A stretch of 12,753 bases of DNA from Burkholderiaceae bacterium (GTDB lineage Bacteria; Pseudomonadota; Gammaproteobacteria; Burkholderiales; Burkholderiaceae_C), in NCBI GenBank assembly GCA_017999135.1, contig JAGOBT010000040.1, positions 1 through 12,753 on the forward strand, read 5' to 3'. Below are positions 11,846-12,753 of this stretch, one piece after another. Under the pieces are notes generated by a model. That model was not told the origin of the DNA and did not search any database. It saw only the letters and a list, made by a program, of their open reading frames with translations. The position numbers and the translations under genes were made by a program. The stretch's first letter is position 1. Each line of letters opens with the position of its first letter.

Positions 11846-12753
11846 TTACCAGCCGATCGCCTTGGGCAGCCACAGCGCGATCTGCGGGTAGAAGAACACC
11901 AGGCTGAGCGTCAAGGCCTGCATTGCGATGAACGGCAGCACGCCCTTGTAGATGTCGCGGATCGACACCTCGGGCGGCGCCACGCCCTTCAGGTAGAACA
12001 GCGCCCAGCCGAACGGCGGCGTGAGAAAGCTGCTCTGCAGGTTGACGGTGATCAGCATCGCCAGCCACACCGGGTCGACGCCCTGGTTGATCAGCACCGG
12101 CAGGAACAGCGGCACCGCGATGTAGCTGATCTCGATCCACTCGATGAAGAAGCCGAGCACGAAGATCAGCGCCATCATGAACCAGATGTCGCTGTTCACG
12201 CCGCCGGGCAGCCACTCGAACATCCGCACGATCAGGTCTTCACCGTGCAGGCCGCGGAAGGCGAGTGCGAAGACCTGCGCCATCATCAGGATGAACATCA
12301 TGATGGCGGTGATCTTGCTGGTCTCCAGCGCCACGTCCTTCAGCACCTGCCACTGGAAGCGGCCCGCACCGATGGTGATGAGGACGGCGCCCACCGCGCC
12401 CATCGACGCGGCCTCGGTCGGCGCGGCGATGCCGCCCACGATGCTGCCCAGCACCGCCACCACCAGCATGATCGGCGGCACCACCACCTTCCAGAACCGC
12501 ACCCACAGCTGGCGGCGGCTGACCGCATCACGCTCGGCCTGCGGCAGCGGCGGCATCAGGTCGGGCTTGAGCATACCCAGCACCAGCAGGAAGATGATGT
12601 AGACGCCTGCCAGCAGCATGCCGGGGCCCACGGCCGCCGCGAACAGCGTGCCCACCGACAGCTGCATGATGTCGGACAGCAGGATCAGGATCAGGCTGGG
12701 CGGAATGATCTGCCCCAGCGTGCCCGACGCGCAGATCGCGCCGCAGGCGATGC
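11846..12753 (-). CDS. dctM: TRAP transporter large permease subunit (partial)
   Basis: The C-terminal 301 residues of a DctM-family integral membrane subunit; the 5' end lies beyond the window. The frame continues upstream of the first Met at 12667 as CASGTLGQIIPPSLILILLSD, the hallmark GTLG-IPPS motif, so that Met is internal. Later blocks typical of the family are IVGGIAAPTEAASMGAVGA, GFFIEWIEISYIAVPLFLPV and NLQSSFLTPPFGWALFYLKGV, the last being the TPP/PFG turn. With a DctQ subunit and a DctP binding protein such permeases drive sodium-linked uptake of organic acids such as dicarboxylates; those partners are not visible here and the substrate cannot be assigned. It is convergent with the GST-like gene, with only 15 bp between stops, leaving no room for a separate terminator. 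Confidence 0.93.
   Translation of the reverse strand, partial: IACGAICASGTLGQIIPPSLILILLSDIMQLSVGTLFAAAVGPGMLLAGVYIIFLLVLGMLKPDLMPPLPQAERDAVSRRQLWVRFWKVVVPPIMLVVAVLGSIVGGIAAPTEAASMGAVGAVLITIGAGRFQWQVLKDVALETSKITAIMMFILMMAQVFALAFRGLHGEDLIVRMFEWLPGGVNSDIWFMMALIFVLGFFIEWIEISYIAVPLFLPVLINQGVDPVWLAMLITVNLQSSFLTPPFGWALFYLKGVAPPEVSIRDIYKGVLPFIAMQALTLSLVFFYPQIALWLPKAIGW

Noticed and set aside
12665..12667. ATG at 12667 as the start of the TRAP permease
   Set aside because: The frame continues upstream with the conserved GTLGQIIPPS motif, so this Met is internal and the gene is cut by the window.
1..12753. tRNA, rRNA, CRISPR arrays, insertion sequences or phage genes
   Set aside because: Reading both strands I saw no cloverleaf, rRNA-like block, regular direct repeats with spacers, transposase or integrase.

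Overview
The window is uniformly GC-rich and densely coded. Its gene families (small 'ENQILIPPSF' protein, TRAP and DASS transporters, GarK-type glycerate kinase, Tup tungstate transporter, Aor-type aldehyde oxidoreductase) suggest a betaproteobacterium of the order Burkholderiales. That placement is inferred from gene content and composition, not from a marker gene.

Layout. 1-310 has no convincing gene but holds several inverted repeats, one resembling a dispersed Burkholderiales hairpin repeat. 311-694 (+) is a small conserved protein of unknown function. 5109-670 (-) is a five-gene operon for a tungsten-dependent aldehyde oxidoreductase: ferredoxin-like AorA with 16 Cys (four Fe-S clusters), catalytic AorB, FAD/NADH subunit AorC, a private MoaD-like sulfur carrier and a small unknown protein. 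5381-8650 (+) carries a lipoprotein, an overlapping DASS/SLC13-type permease and a class I glycerate 2-kinase. 11012-8696 (-) is the tungstate ABC importer in the unusual order tupB-tupC-tupA. 11156-11830 (+) is a GST-like protein. 12753-11846 (-) is the 3' part of a TRAP transporter large permease that runs off the window.

The genes make biological sense together: Tup imports tungstate, the MoaD-like carrier probably serves dithiolene formation in the pterin cofactor, AorB binds the tungsten cofactor, AorA wires electrons and AorC passes them to NAD+.

The most interesting observation is regulatory. The same palindrome, TATGCA-N6-TGCATA, lies 69 nt upstream of aorA and 75 nt upstream of tupB, and I found no other copy in the window. 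Its layout (two 6-bp arms, 6-bp spacer) resembles ModE operators but with different arms. It is a strong candidate operator for a tungsten-responsive ModE/TunR-like regulator controlling uptake and enzyme together. No such regulator gene is in the window. Further signals are a perfect 10-bp hairpin between aorB and aorC, a Pro/Ala-rich insert in AorC, and structured leaders before tupB, the lipoprotein gene and garK.
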